Assembly: GCA_041664945.1 (NCBI GenBank)
Contig: JBAYJY010000150.1
Span: forward strand, 1-11,375
Length of the DNA stretch: 11,375 nucleotides
Origin: JBAYJY01 sp041664945
GTDB taxonomy: Bacteria > UBP15 > UBA6099
Direction of reading: 5' to 3'
The notes beneath the pieces were generated by a model. The model was not told the origin of the DNA. It was given only the letters and a program-made list of their open reading frames with translations, and did no database searches. This document shows, piece by piece, positions 1 through 5,896 of the stretch. Each line of letters opens with the position of its first letter. Within the stretch, counting starts at the first letter, position 1. The position numbers and the translations under genes were made by a program.

Positions 1-873
1 CGTTCCTTTCGGGAACTCGATCTTCAAAACCCCGCCCGGCTTGCCCTTCACGCCAATCAAAACCGCGCCGCTATCGCCGTTCGGCAACACAAGTTCCGCT
101 TCCGCGGCCGCCCCCGCGGCGTCTCCGGCAGCGTCGACCGAAACATTCAGGCAATTCGCGTCGATATCGGGCGTGATCCTGATCGAGCTGATGTATGCCT
201 TCGGAACGGGTTCGAGCCAGACCGTCTGCCAGATGCCGGTCGTGGGCGTGTACCAGATTCCCTGCGGGTTTTGAACCTGCTTGCCGCGCGGCTGCCAGTT
301 TGCGTCCGTCGGGTCCCACACGCCGACCACGATTTCCTGAGCGCCCGTTTTCTTCAGCGCGCCCGTGATGTCGAATGTGAACGGATCGTAGCCTCCCCTG
401 TGCGCGCCGACCTTGCCGCCGTTCACCCAGACCGTCGTTTCCCAATCGACCGCGCCGAAATGCAGCAGCACGCGCTTTCCCGCCCATGACGCAGGCGCGG
501 TGAATTGCCGCCTGTAAAAAATCGTTTGCGTTTCGTCGACACGCTTCATAACGCCGGAAAGCGCCGATTCGACCGGGTACGGAACGAGAATCTTGCCTTC
601 ATAATCAGTCGCGGCCGCGCCGTCCTTCTTCGAGATGATCGCGTAATCCCACAGGCCGTTCAGGTTCAACCATTCCTTGCGGACCATCTGAGGGCGCGGA
701 TAGTCCGGAAGCGTGTTATCCGGCGAAACTTCCTTCGCCCACCGCGTCGCCAGAGGTCCGTCAGCCGGTTTCCAGTCCGCCGCTTTCGCCTGCGAAGCCG
801 CGAGCGCCAGAAGCAGCGCAAACAGCAATCCGAGTTTATAAGTTTTGTTTTTGCTCTTTGTTTTGTGGTTCAT
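1..873 (-). CDS. Glycoside hydrolase family 2 enzyme, N-terminal part (runs off the window)
   Basis: The reading frame is open from an ATG at 873 to the window edge, giving 291 codons with no stop. Residues 1-31 form a Sec signal peptide: a Lys-rich start, a hydrophobic core (LGLLFALLLALAA) and an AKA|AD cleavage site. The rest matches the GH2 sugar-binding domain, with RKEWLNLNGLWDYAI near residue 53, FYRRQF, the jelly-roll stretch VWVNGGKVGAHRGGYDPF, and IWQTVWLEPVP leading into the immunoglobulin-like domain. The TIM-barrel with both catalytic glutamates lies beyond the edge, so beta-galactosidase, beta-glucuronidase and beta-mannosidase cannot be told apart. AAAGGG sits about 7 bases before the ATG as ribosome binding site. 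The gene is read in the same direction as the transporter operon but 326 bp downstream of it, so co-transcription is uncertain. Family call firm, substrate unknown. Confidence 0.88.
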   Translation of the reverse strand, partial: MNHKTKSKNKTYKLGLLFALLLALAASQAKAADWKPADGPLATRWAKEVSPDNTLPDYPRPQMVRKEWLNLNGLWDYAIISKKDGAAATDYEGKILVPYPVESALSGVMKRVDETQTIFYRRQFTAPASWAGKRVLLHFGAVDWETTVWVNGGKVGAHRGGYDPFTFDITGALKKTGAQEIVVGVWDPTDANWQPRGKQVQNPQGIWYTPTTGIWQTVWLEPVPKAYISSIRITPDIDANCLNVSVDAAGDAAGAAAEAELVLPNGDSGAVLIGVKGKPGGVLKIEFPKGT

Positions 874-958
874 TTTCAATCCCTTTGTTTTGCATTCTGT
901 TTTTGCTTTTCCCCAAATGTAAGCGGCCGACTGCTTTGCTTTTTTTCAGACAGGCATT

Positions 959-999
959 GAGTTCGGGATTGCCGCGTCGCTTCGCTCCTCGCAATGACG
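959..999 (-). repeat. Dispersed CGTCATTGCGAG repeat, copy 1
   Basis: Read on the minus strand this starts CGTCATTGCGAGGAGCGAAG and ends GCGGCAATCCCGAACTC. The last 17 bases recur exactly at 9512-9528, about 8.5 kb away. Short intergenic repeats of this consensus are common in several bacterial phyla and resemble non-autonomous REP- or MITE-like elements. No open reading frame is associated with it. Confidence 0.75.
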
Positions 1000-1030
1000 A
1001 ACTCTTAGCTTTTGCCTTTCCCTGTCTGCC

Positions 1031-1060
1031 GTCTACTATCTACTGTCTACTGCTTTTCCC
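1031..1060 (+). repeat. GTCTACT-type 30-bp direct repeat, copy 1
   Basis: This 30-base segment recurs exactly 160 bases downstream at 1191-1220 with a single mismatch (A against C at its eighth base). Internally it is built from a degenerate TCTACTG/TCTACT unit repeated three times, followed by GCTTTTCCC. Confidence 0.85.
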
Positions 1061-1073
1061 TTTCTCCACGTTT

Positions 1074-1158
1074 GTCATTTCGAGCAAAGCGAGAAATCCA
1101 GATAAAACTTTCAATAAGGATGTTTAATTGAAGATTCCTCTCTTCGCTCGGAATGACA
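1074..1158. repeat. Inverted pair of GTCATTYCGAGC elements, possible hairpin
   Basis: The left arm (1074-1098) begins GTCATTTCGAGCAAAGCGAG. The right arm (1132-1158), read on the opposite strand, begins GTCATTCCGAGCGAAGAGAG. The arms pair imperfectly over about 25 bases around a spacer of about 33 bases. Transcribed from the minus strand, this would form a stem-loop shortly after yjfF and could act as a transcript end or stabiliser. That role is inference. Confidence 0.6.
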
Positions 1159-1190
1159 GGGGATGAGGCGCGCCGCAATCCCCAACTACC

Positions 1191-1220
1191 GTCTACTCTC
1201 TACTGTCTACTGCTTTTCCC
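1191..1220 (+). repeat. GTCTACT-type 30-bp direct repeat, copy 2, overlapping the 3' end of yjfF
   Basis: This copy matches 1031-1060 at 29 of 30 positions. Its complement encodes the last six residues of yjfF (GKSSRQ) and the TAG stop at 1200-1202, so the coding region runs into the repeat. Confidence 0.85.
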
Positions 1221-2159
1221 GCCCTGCGCCTTGCGCTGAATGAAACGCTGCAGAAAAATAAACAGAAGCAGAAGGCCGCCGATAGCGATGCGCGTCCACC
1301 ACGAGCTGAGCGAGCCTTCGAAAGTAACCATCGTCTGAATCGTTCCGAGAATGAGAACGCCGATCACCGTGCCGAAAATAGTTCCGACGCCGCCGGAAAG
1401 AAGAGTTCCGCCGATAACCGCAGCCGCTATCGCGTCCAGTTCGAGAGTCGTCCCGGCGGTCGCATTTCCGGACGATGTGTAAAGAGTGTATACGGCGCCG
1501 GCCAGCGCCGAGCAGAAACCGCTGAGCGTATAGACGCCGATTTTTATTCCGGAAGTCGAAAGACCCATGAGCGTCGCGGAATCCTCGTTGCCGCCGACAG
1601 CGTACACGCCGCGCCCGAACCTTGTGAAATGAGCGATATAAACGGCGGCGACAATCGCCGCGAGGAAGATGATAGTCGTAACGGGAAAAACGCGGAGGCC
1701 GAAGTCGCCGAGGCTCCGGATGAAACCGTGCTCGATGGGGATCGACTCCATGCTGATGATGAGGCCCAGGCCTCTTGCGAAAAACATGCCGGCGAGAGTG
1801 GCGAGGAACGGTGGCAGTTTGAACCAGGCGATGAGGCAGCCCATCGAGGCGCCGAGAGCCGAGCCGATAGCGAGCGCTGCGGCGATGGCGAGCAGCGGGT
1901 GGACGCCGTTTTTTCTGATCAGGGTGGCGATCAGGATGCTTGTGAAGCCGATCATCGAGCCCACCGAGAGGTCGATGCCGCCGGAAAGGATGACGAAAGT
2001 CATGCCTATCGCGGCGAGGCCGAGGAAAGCATTGTCGTTCAGCAAATTCGAAAAAACGCCCCATGAGAAAAAGCCGTCGAACGCGATTGAAGCGCCTGCG
2101 TACAGAAGCAGGAAAACCGCCATGGTGGCGGCGAGCGGGATGTGTTTTTTGGATATCAT
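1200..2159 (-). CDS. yjfF: Furanose-type sugar ABC transporter permease YjfF
   Basis: One of two membrane permeases of a CUT2-type (ribose/galactofuranose class) importer. The 319-residue length fits the family. It is hydrophobic throughout and carries the conserved AIGMTFVILSGGIDLSVGS block at residues 50-68, FLATLAGMFFARG near 118-130, and LDAIAAAVIGGTLLSGGVGT at 241-260. The match to E. coli YjfF from memory is close, including MEESIPI-like and SLSSWWTRIAIG segments. The ATG at 2159 overlaps the ytfT stop by four bases (ATGA), the usual sign of translational coupling, so the two permeases are probably made in equal amounts. The last six residues and the stop codon come from a dispersed repeat, making the C-terminal tail atypical. 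It is the last transporter gene in the operon. Exact sugar not determined by sequence alone. Confidence 0.93.
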   Translation of the reverse strand: MISKKHIPLAATMAVFLLLYAGASIAFDGFFSWGVFSNLLNDNAFLGLAAIGMTFVILSGGIDLSVGSMIGFTSILIATLIRKNGVHPLLAIAAALAIGSALGASMGCLIAWFKLPPFLATLAGMFFARGLGLIISMESIPIEHGFIRSLGDFGLRVFPVTTIIFLAAIVAAVYIAHFTRFGRGVYAVGGNEDSATLMGLSTSGIKIGVYTLSGFCSALAGAVYTLYTSSGNATAGTTLELDAIAAAVIGGTLLSGGVGTIFGTVIGVLILGTIQTMVTFEGSLSSWWTRIAIGGLLLLFIFLQRFIQRKAQGGKSSRQ

Positions 2160-3145
2160 GCGCCCGCCTTCCCGCGCCTGAACATATTGTTGAACGCGTC
2201 CGACTGAAGCAGAAACACGGCGAGCGCGGCCACCGCTTTAACGACGAGCGCGAACTCCACAGGCACGTTCTGCGCGCGTATGGACGTCGTGAGCGTCTGG
2301 ATTATCAGCGCGCCGACGATGGAGCCGGTGAGCGAGAACCGCCCGCCCGACATAGCCGTGCCGCCGACGATCACCGCGAGAATAGCGTCGAGTTCGTAAT
2401 AAAGGCCGGCGTTGTTCGAGTCCGCCGCCATCACACCGGACGCGATGACGACGCCCGCCATGCCCGCGCACAAGCCGCTGAAGGCGTACACGAACATCTT
2501 CACCTGTCTGACATTTATTCCTGCGTACCGGCTCGACGTCGCGTTGTCGCCAGCCGACTCGATGAACATGCCCATGGCGGTCAGCCGCGTGAGCGCGGCG
2601 GTGATCGCGAGCCAGACGGCGACAAGCGTCACCACAAACGGCAGTCCCGCGAAGGAGCCGCCGCCGATGAAGGCGAACGCCGGATTGTGAAAAGTCAGAA
2701 TCTGTCCCTGAGTTAGCAACTGCGCGACGCCGCGACCCGCCACCATGAGGATGAGCGTCGCCACGATAGGCTGGATTTCGAACGAGGCGACGAGCAGCCC
2801 GTTCCACGCGCCGGCCGCGACGCACAGCGCCAGCGTCAGCGCTATCGCGGCCGCCATTCCTACGCCCGGTTTCGACATCAGCAGCGCCATGACCGCTCCG
2901 GAGATCGCCATAATCGCGCCCACCGACAGGTCCACCCCGCCGGTCGCGATCACGAGCGTCATTCCGAGCGCCAGCAGCGCCACCGGCGCCGCCTGATTCA
3001 GTATGTCTATGATGTGGCCGTAAAAACGGCCGGACTTCATTTCGATATGGAAAAATCCGGGCGTGAACAGCCCGTTGAGTATCAGCAACGCAACAAGCGC
3101 CAGAACGGGCCACAACAGCTTTGATGTCCGGATCCGTTTTATCAT
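2156..3145 (-). CDS. ytfT: Furanose-type sugar ABC transporter permease YtfT
   Basis: Second inner-membrane permease of the same importer, 329 residues. The family signature is PVALLALGMTLVIATGGVDL from residue 54. Further conserved stretches are WNGLLVASFEIQPIVATLIL at 114-133, GRGVAQLLTQGQILTF at 137-152, and ELDAILAVIVGG at 251-262. These agree with remembered E. coli YtfT rather than with RbsC. The start ATG (3143-3145) lies 16 bases after the ytfR stop, with a G-rich but not canonical ribosome binding site, and the TGA overlaps the ATG of yjfF. YtfT and YjfF would form a heterodimeric channel driven by YtfR and fed by YtfQ. Having two different permease genes, not one homodimeric permease, separates this subfamily from the ribose and xylose systems. 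Confidence 0.93.
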   Translation of the reverse strand: MIKRIRTSKLLWPVLALVALLILNGLFTPGFFHIEMKSGRFYGHIIDILNQAAPVALLALGMTLVIATGGVDLSVGAIMAISGAVMALLMSKPGVGMAAAIALTLALCVAAGAWNGLLVASFEIQPIVATLILMVAGRGVAQLLTQGQILTFHNPAFAFIGGGSFAGLPFVVTLVAVWLAITAALTRLTAMGMFIESAGDNATSSRYAGINVRQVKMFVYAFSGLCAGMAGVVIASGVMAADSNNAGLYYELDAILAVIVGGTAMSGGRFSLTGSIVGALIIQTLTTSIRAQNVPVEFALVVKAVAALAVFLLQSDAFNNMFRRGKAGA

Positions 3146-3161
3146 TTTCGCCCGCCGTCCG

Positions 3162-4697
3162 CTATTCCTTTTCAGCTATCATTTTTATAATCGCCGGGAG
3201 ACTTATGTTTTCGCCTTCCAGTTCGCCCGCCTTGACTCCCTCGCGAAGAACTACGACGCGGCCGCTGTCGCGCGCGACCTCCTCCAGCTCCGACGAGATG
3301 AACATCATCGCCATTCCCTCTTTGCAAAGCGCGTCCATCCGCTTCTCGATCTCCGCCTTCGCGCCGACGTCTATGCCGCGCGTCGGCTCGTCGAGTATCA
3401 GCAATTTCGGCTCTATCGCCAGCCAGCGCGCCAGTATCGCCTTCTGCTGGTTGCCGCCGCTCAGATGGCCGACCGGCTTCTCCGCGTCTGGCGTCGCTAT
3501 GTTCAGCGCGCGGATGTAATTGTCCGCCAGCTCCCTCTGTTTTTTAAGCGGCATCCGGCGCAGCCATCCGCGCCGCGCCTGAATCGCCACGACTATGTTC
3601 TCGCGCACCGAAAGGTTCGGGATTATCCCGGCGCTTCGCCTGTCTTCCGGGCAGAATCCGATTCCGTTTTCAATCGCGCGCGGCGGCGAAGTCAGGCGAA
3701 CGGGTTTCCCTTCGATCTCCACGGTTCCGGCGCCCGCGCCGTCGATTCCGAACAGCAGTTGCGCCGTCTCTGTGCGGCCCGAGCCGAGCAGTCCGGCCAG
3801 TCCGAGGACTTCGCCGGCCCTGATTTCGAGATCGATCCCTTTCACCGCGCCGCCCGCGAGACCGACCGCTTTCAGGAACGTTTTGCCGCCGCCGGCCTTC
3901 GATTCGCTTCGCGCCGAAGTATGTTCTATTTCGGAAGCGTCCCTTCCGAGCATCAGCGAAATCAGGTTCAGGCGCGGAAGCGCCGCAGTTTCATATTCGC
4001 CGACGAGCCTGCCGTTCCTGAGCGCGGTGAGGCGGTCCGAAACGGCGTAAACCTGATCCAGAAAGTGGCTGATGAAAACGATGCCGAGCCCTTCGCCGCG
4101 CAGCTTGCGCATGACGGCGAAAAGTTTTTCGACTTCGTGGGAGGCGAGGCTCGACGTCGGTTCGTCGAGAACGAGGACGCGCGCCTCGACGTCGAGGGCG
4201 CGGGCGATCGCGGTGAGTTGCTGCACGGCAATCGAAAAGCTCCGGACCGGCTGCGACACGTCGATTTCGAGATCGAGGCGCTTCATAGCCGCTTCAGCGC
4301 CGCGCCGGACGCGCTTCCAGTCTATGCGGCCGAACTTCATCGGCTCGCGGCCGAGGTAGATGTTCTCGGCCACCGACAGGTCCGGTATGAGGTTGACTTC
4401 CTGAAAAACGGCGCTGATGCCGAGCTTCTGCGCTTCGAGAGGAGAGGCCGGATTAACAGGGCGGCCTTCGAGAGCGATACGGCCCGAGTCGCGCCTGTAG
4501 GCGCCCGTCAATATCTTTATAAGAGTGCTTTTGCCTGCGCCGTTCTCGCCCATCAGCGCGTGGATCTCGCCGCGCCGCAGCGAGAAGTCGACCTGATCGA
4601 GGGCCTTTACGCCGGGGAACGATTTGCAGACGCCGCGCATCTCCAGAAGCGGAGCGCCGCCTGCCGTGTTTTCAGTTATTCCTGATTCATTCGCCAA
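3162..4697 (-). CDS. ytfR: Furanose-type sugar ABC transporter ATPase YtfR (two fused nucleotide-binding domains)
   Basis: A 511-residue tandem ATPase that powers the importer from the cytoplasmic face. NBD1 has Walker A GENGAGKST at 50-58, a Q-loop near FQEVNL at 98-103, Walker B VLVLDEPTSSL at 174-184 and switch His211. Its signature region reads SIAVQQ, not LSGGQ. NBD2 has the altered P-loop GLLGSGRTET (302-311) lacking the Lys, FCPEDRR at 348-354, an intact signature LSGGNQQK at 412-419 and Walker B LLILDEPTRGIDVG at 432-445. This asymmetry is normal for CUT2 ATPases. The start chosen is a TTG at 4697, because no in-frame ATG precedes residue 20 and the family's conserved strand starts at about residue 18. 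The gene begins 23 bases after the ytfQ stop. The TTG plus poor ribosome binding site may hold ATPase output below that of the binding protein. Confidence 0.93.
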   Translation of the reverse strand: MANESGITENTAGGAPLLEMRGVCKSFPGVKALDQVDFSLRRGEIHALMGENGAGKSTLIKILTGAYRRDSGRIALEGRPVNPASPLEAQKLGISAVFQEVNLIPDLSVAENIYLGREPMKFGRIDWKRVRRGAEAAMKRLDLEIDVSQPVRSFSIAVQQLTAIARALDVEARVLVLDEPTSSLASHEVEKLFAVMRKLRGEGLGIVFISHFLDQVYAVSDRLTALRNGRLVGEYETAALPRLNLISLMLGRDASEIEHTSARSESKAGGGKTFLKAVGLAGGAVKGIDLEIRAGEVLGLAGLLGSGRTETAQLLFGIDGAGAGTVEIEGKPVRLTSPPRAIENGIGFCPEDRRSAGIIPNLSVRENIVVAIQARRGWLRRMPLKKQRELADNYIRALNIATPDAEKPVGHLSGGNQQKAILARWLAIEPKLLILDEPTRGIDVGAKAEIEKRMDALCKEGMAMMFISSELEEVARDSGRVVVLREGVKAGELEGENISLPAIIKMIAEKE

Positions 4698-4720
4698 TCG
4701 CCGCGCCCGCCCGATCGGTT

Positions 4721-5692
4721 TTAGTATTTCCGGTCGGGAAGCGTCTGCTTCGCGACTGTCTGGTCGAACACCTGATCTTTCACAACCGTCATTTTTTCGA
4801 GTTTATCTCCGGCCAGCGCCGCATTTACCGCGTCGAACGCCATCGGCCCGAGCAGCGGATTGCATTCGACGGTCGCGTTCAGCTTTCCGTCTATCATCGC
4901 CTGAAACGCGTCCTTCACGCCGTCGATGGAAACAATCGCTATGTCCACGCCGGGTTTCAGGCCGCCTTCCTCGATCGCCTGAATCGCGCCGAGCGCCATG
5001 TCGTCGTTATGCGCGTACACCGCGTCGATCTTTATGTTTTCCGCTTTCGCCGCGCTCAGGAACGTCTGCATTACTTCTTTTCCCTTCGTGCGCGTGAAAT
5101 CGCCGGTCTGCGATTTGATGATCTTCAGTCCCGGAAATGCCTTAATGCCTTCCTCGAATCCTTTTTTGCGGTCGATCGCGGGCGCCGCGCCGGGCGTGCC
5201 CTGCAACTCAACGATGTTGCCTTTGCCGTTGAGCTTCTTCGCCATGAACTCAGCCGCCATGCGGCCCTCGGCCACGAAGTCGGACGCTATCAGCGTCTCG
5301 TACAGCGACTGGTCGGCGACATTCACTCCGCGGTCCACGAGAATGACCGGAATCTTCGCGCGCTTGGCTTCCATCAGAACCGGCTCCCAGCCTGTCTCGA
5401 CGACCGGCGCAAGTATGATCGCCTTAACGCGCTGCGCGATGAAAGAGCGGATCGCCTTGATCTGGTTCTCCTGTTTCTGCTGCGCGTCCGAGAATTTCAG
5501 TTCGATGCCCAGTTTCGCCGCCTCGGAGCGTATGGATTCCGTCTCCGCCGTGCGCCACGAGCTTTCCGCGCCCACCTGCGAGAATCCCACAAGCAGCTTC
5601 CCGCCCGCTTTTTCCTTCTTTGCGCATGCGCCCGCGCACAGCGCGACGGCGAGAAGCAGCGCGAACACGACAAACAGATTTCTTGTTCTCAT
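4721..5692 (-). CDS. ytfQ: Furanose-sugar-binding lipoprotein of the ABC importer, YtfQ family
   Basis: Periplasmic-binding-protein fold of the ribose/galactofuranose class (323 residues), first gene of the operon. Residues 1-22 are a signal peptide; Cys23 in AGAC is the likely lipid-attachment site, so the protein is probably membrane-anchored, unlike the soluble E. coli YtfQ. Conserved blocks shared with E. coli YtfQ from memory are VGFSQVGAESSWRTAET at 35-51, SDAQQKQENQIKAIRSF at 68-84, TGWEPVL, DRKKGFEEGI, QTGDFTRTKGKEVM, AHNDDMALGAIQAI at 227-240 and SIDGV. Keeping these ligand-facing blocks argues for a furanose ligand, galactofuranose or arabinofuranose, over pyranose ribose-type ligands. 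The start ATG has an excellent ribosome binding site, GGGAGG, six bases upstream. It is read divergently from the GH127 gene across a 204-bp promoter region. Family firm, ligand inferred. Confidence 0.94.
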   Translation of the reverse strand: MRTRNLFVVFALLLAVALCAGACAKKEKAGGKLLVGFSQVGAESSWRTAETESIRSEAAKLGIELKFSDAQQKQENQIKAIRSFIAQRVKAIILAPVVETGWEPVLMEAKRAKIPVILVDRGVNVADQSLYETLIASDFVAEGRMAAEFMAKKLNGKGNIVELQGTPGAAPAIDRKKGFEEGIKAFPGLKIIKSQTGDFTRTKGKEVMQTFLSAAKAENIKIDAVYAHNDDMALGAIQAIEEGGLKPGVDIAIVSIDGVKDAFQAMIDGKLNATVECNPLLGPMAFDAVNAALAGDKLEKMTVVKDQVFDQTVAKQTLPDRKY

Positions 5693-5702
5693 GATTTCCT
5701 CC
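5687..5702 (-). promoter_or_regulatory. Strong ribosome binding site of ytfQ
   Basis: On the minus strand the sequence is CGGGAGGAAATCATG, a near-perfect anti-SD match placed correctly before the ATG at 5692. Its strength contrasts with the weak sites of ytfR and ytfT. That fits the excess of binding protein over membrane components typical of ABC importers. Confidence 0.75.
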
Positions 5703-5764
5703 CGATTTTCGCCGGGGTTGCCCGCCCCGCAGGATTCGGCCCTTATCTCCTGTGATTTGCGTAA

Positions 5765-5794
5765 ATATTACATTCCGCCGGCAAGCGATGTCAA
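5765..5794 (-). promoter_or_regulatory. Predicted sigma70-type promoter of the ytfQRT-yjfF operon
   Basis: On the minus strand a perfect -35 TTGACA (5789-5794) is followed after 18 bases by a -10 TAATAT (5765-5770, 4 of 6). This lies about 70 bases before the ytfQ ATG. An imperfect 10-base inverted repeat (5772-5781 and 5809-5818, nine of ten paired) flanks the -35 box and could bind a regulator. That is inference. Confidence 0.55.
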
Positions 5795-5823
5795 CAAAAC
5801 CGCGTCGCCCGCCGGAATAAACG

Positions 5824-5854
5824 TTGACTTTTCGGCGCTCGCGCTGTTTTATAT
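5824..5854 (+). promoter_or_regulatory. Possible promoter of the GH127 gene
   Basis: TTGACT (5824-5829) is followed by an A/T-rich run (5847-5865) with several poor -10 candidates, such as TTATAT at 5849-5854 with a 19-base spacer. It points away from the ytfQ promoter, and the two -35 boxes sit 29 bases apart. Position and divergence make it plausible, but the -10 assignment is uncertain. Confidence 0.35.
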
Positions 5855-5896
5855 AAGATATAAATAAGATCGGGACGCTGATTCGCGGAGGCATCT

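Larger units (their letters stand above)
874..1199. other. Repeat-rich gap between yjfF and the GH2 gene
   Basis: No convincing gene is seen here. The stretch holds a CATTGCGAG-type dispersed repeat (959-999), a GTCTACT-type repeat pair (1031-1060 and 1191-1220) and an inverted pair of GTCATTYCGAGC elements (1074-1098 and 1132-1158). The part next to the GH2 start is strongly T-rich on the + strand, and no clear promoter for GH2 was recognised. Either GH2 is read through from the transporter operon or its promoter is weak or atypical. Confidence 0.7.

Noticed and set aside
71..489. Short open frames on both strands at the left edge
   Set aside because: They overlap the GH2 frame (1-873, minus), which has a signal peptide and conserved GH2 motifs but is open at the window edge.
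3063..4685. Long plus-strand open frame (540 codons) opposite ytfR
   Set aside because: It mirrors the ytfR coding strand in a GC-rich genome, is Arg/Ala-rich with no recognisable domain, and ytfR is certain from its ATPase motifs.
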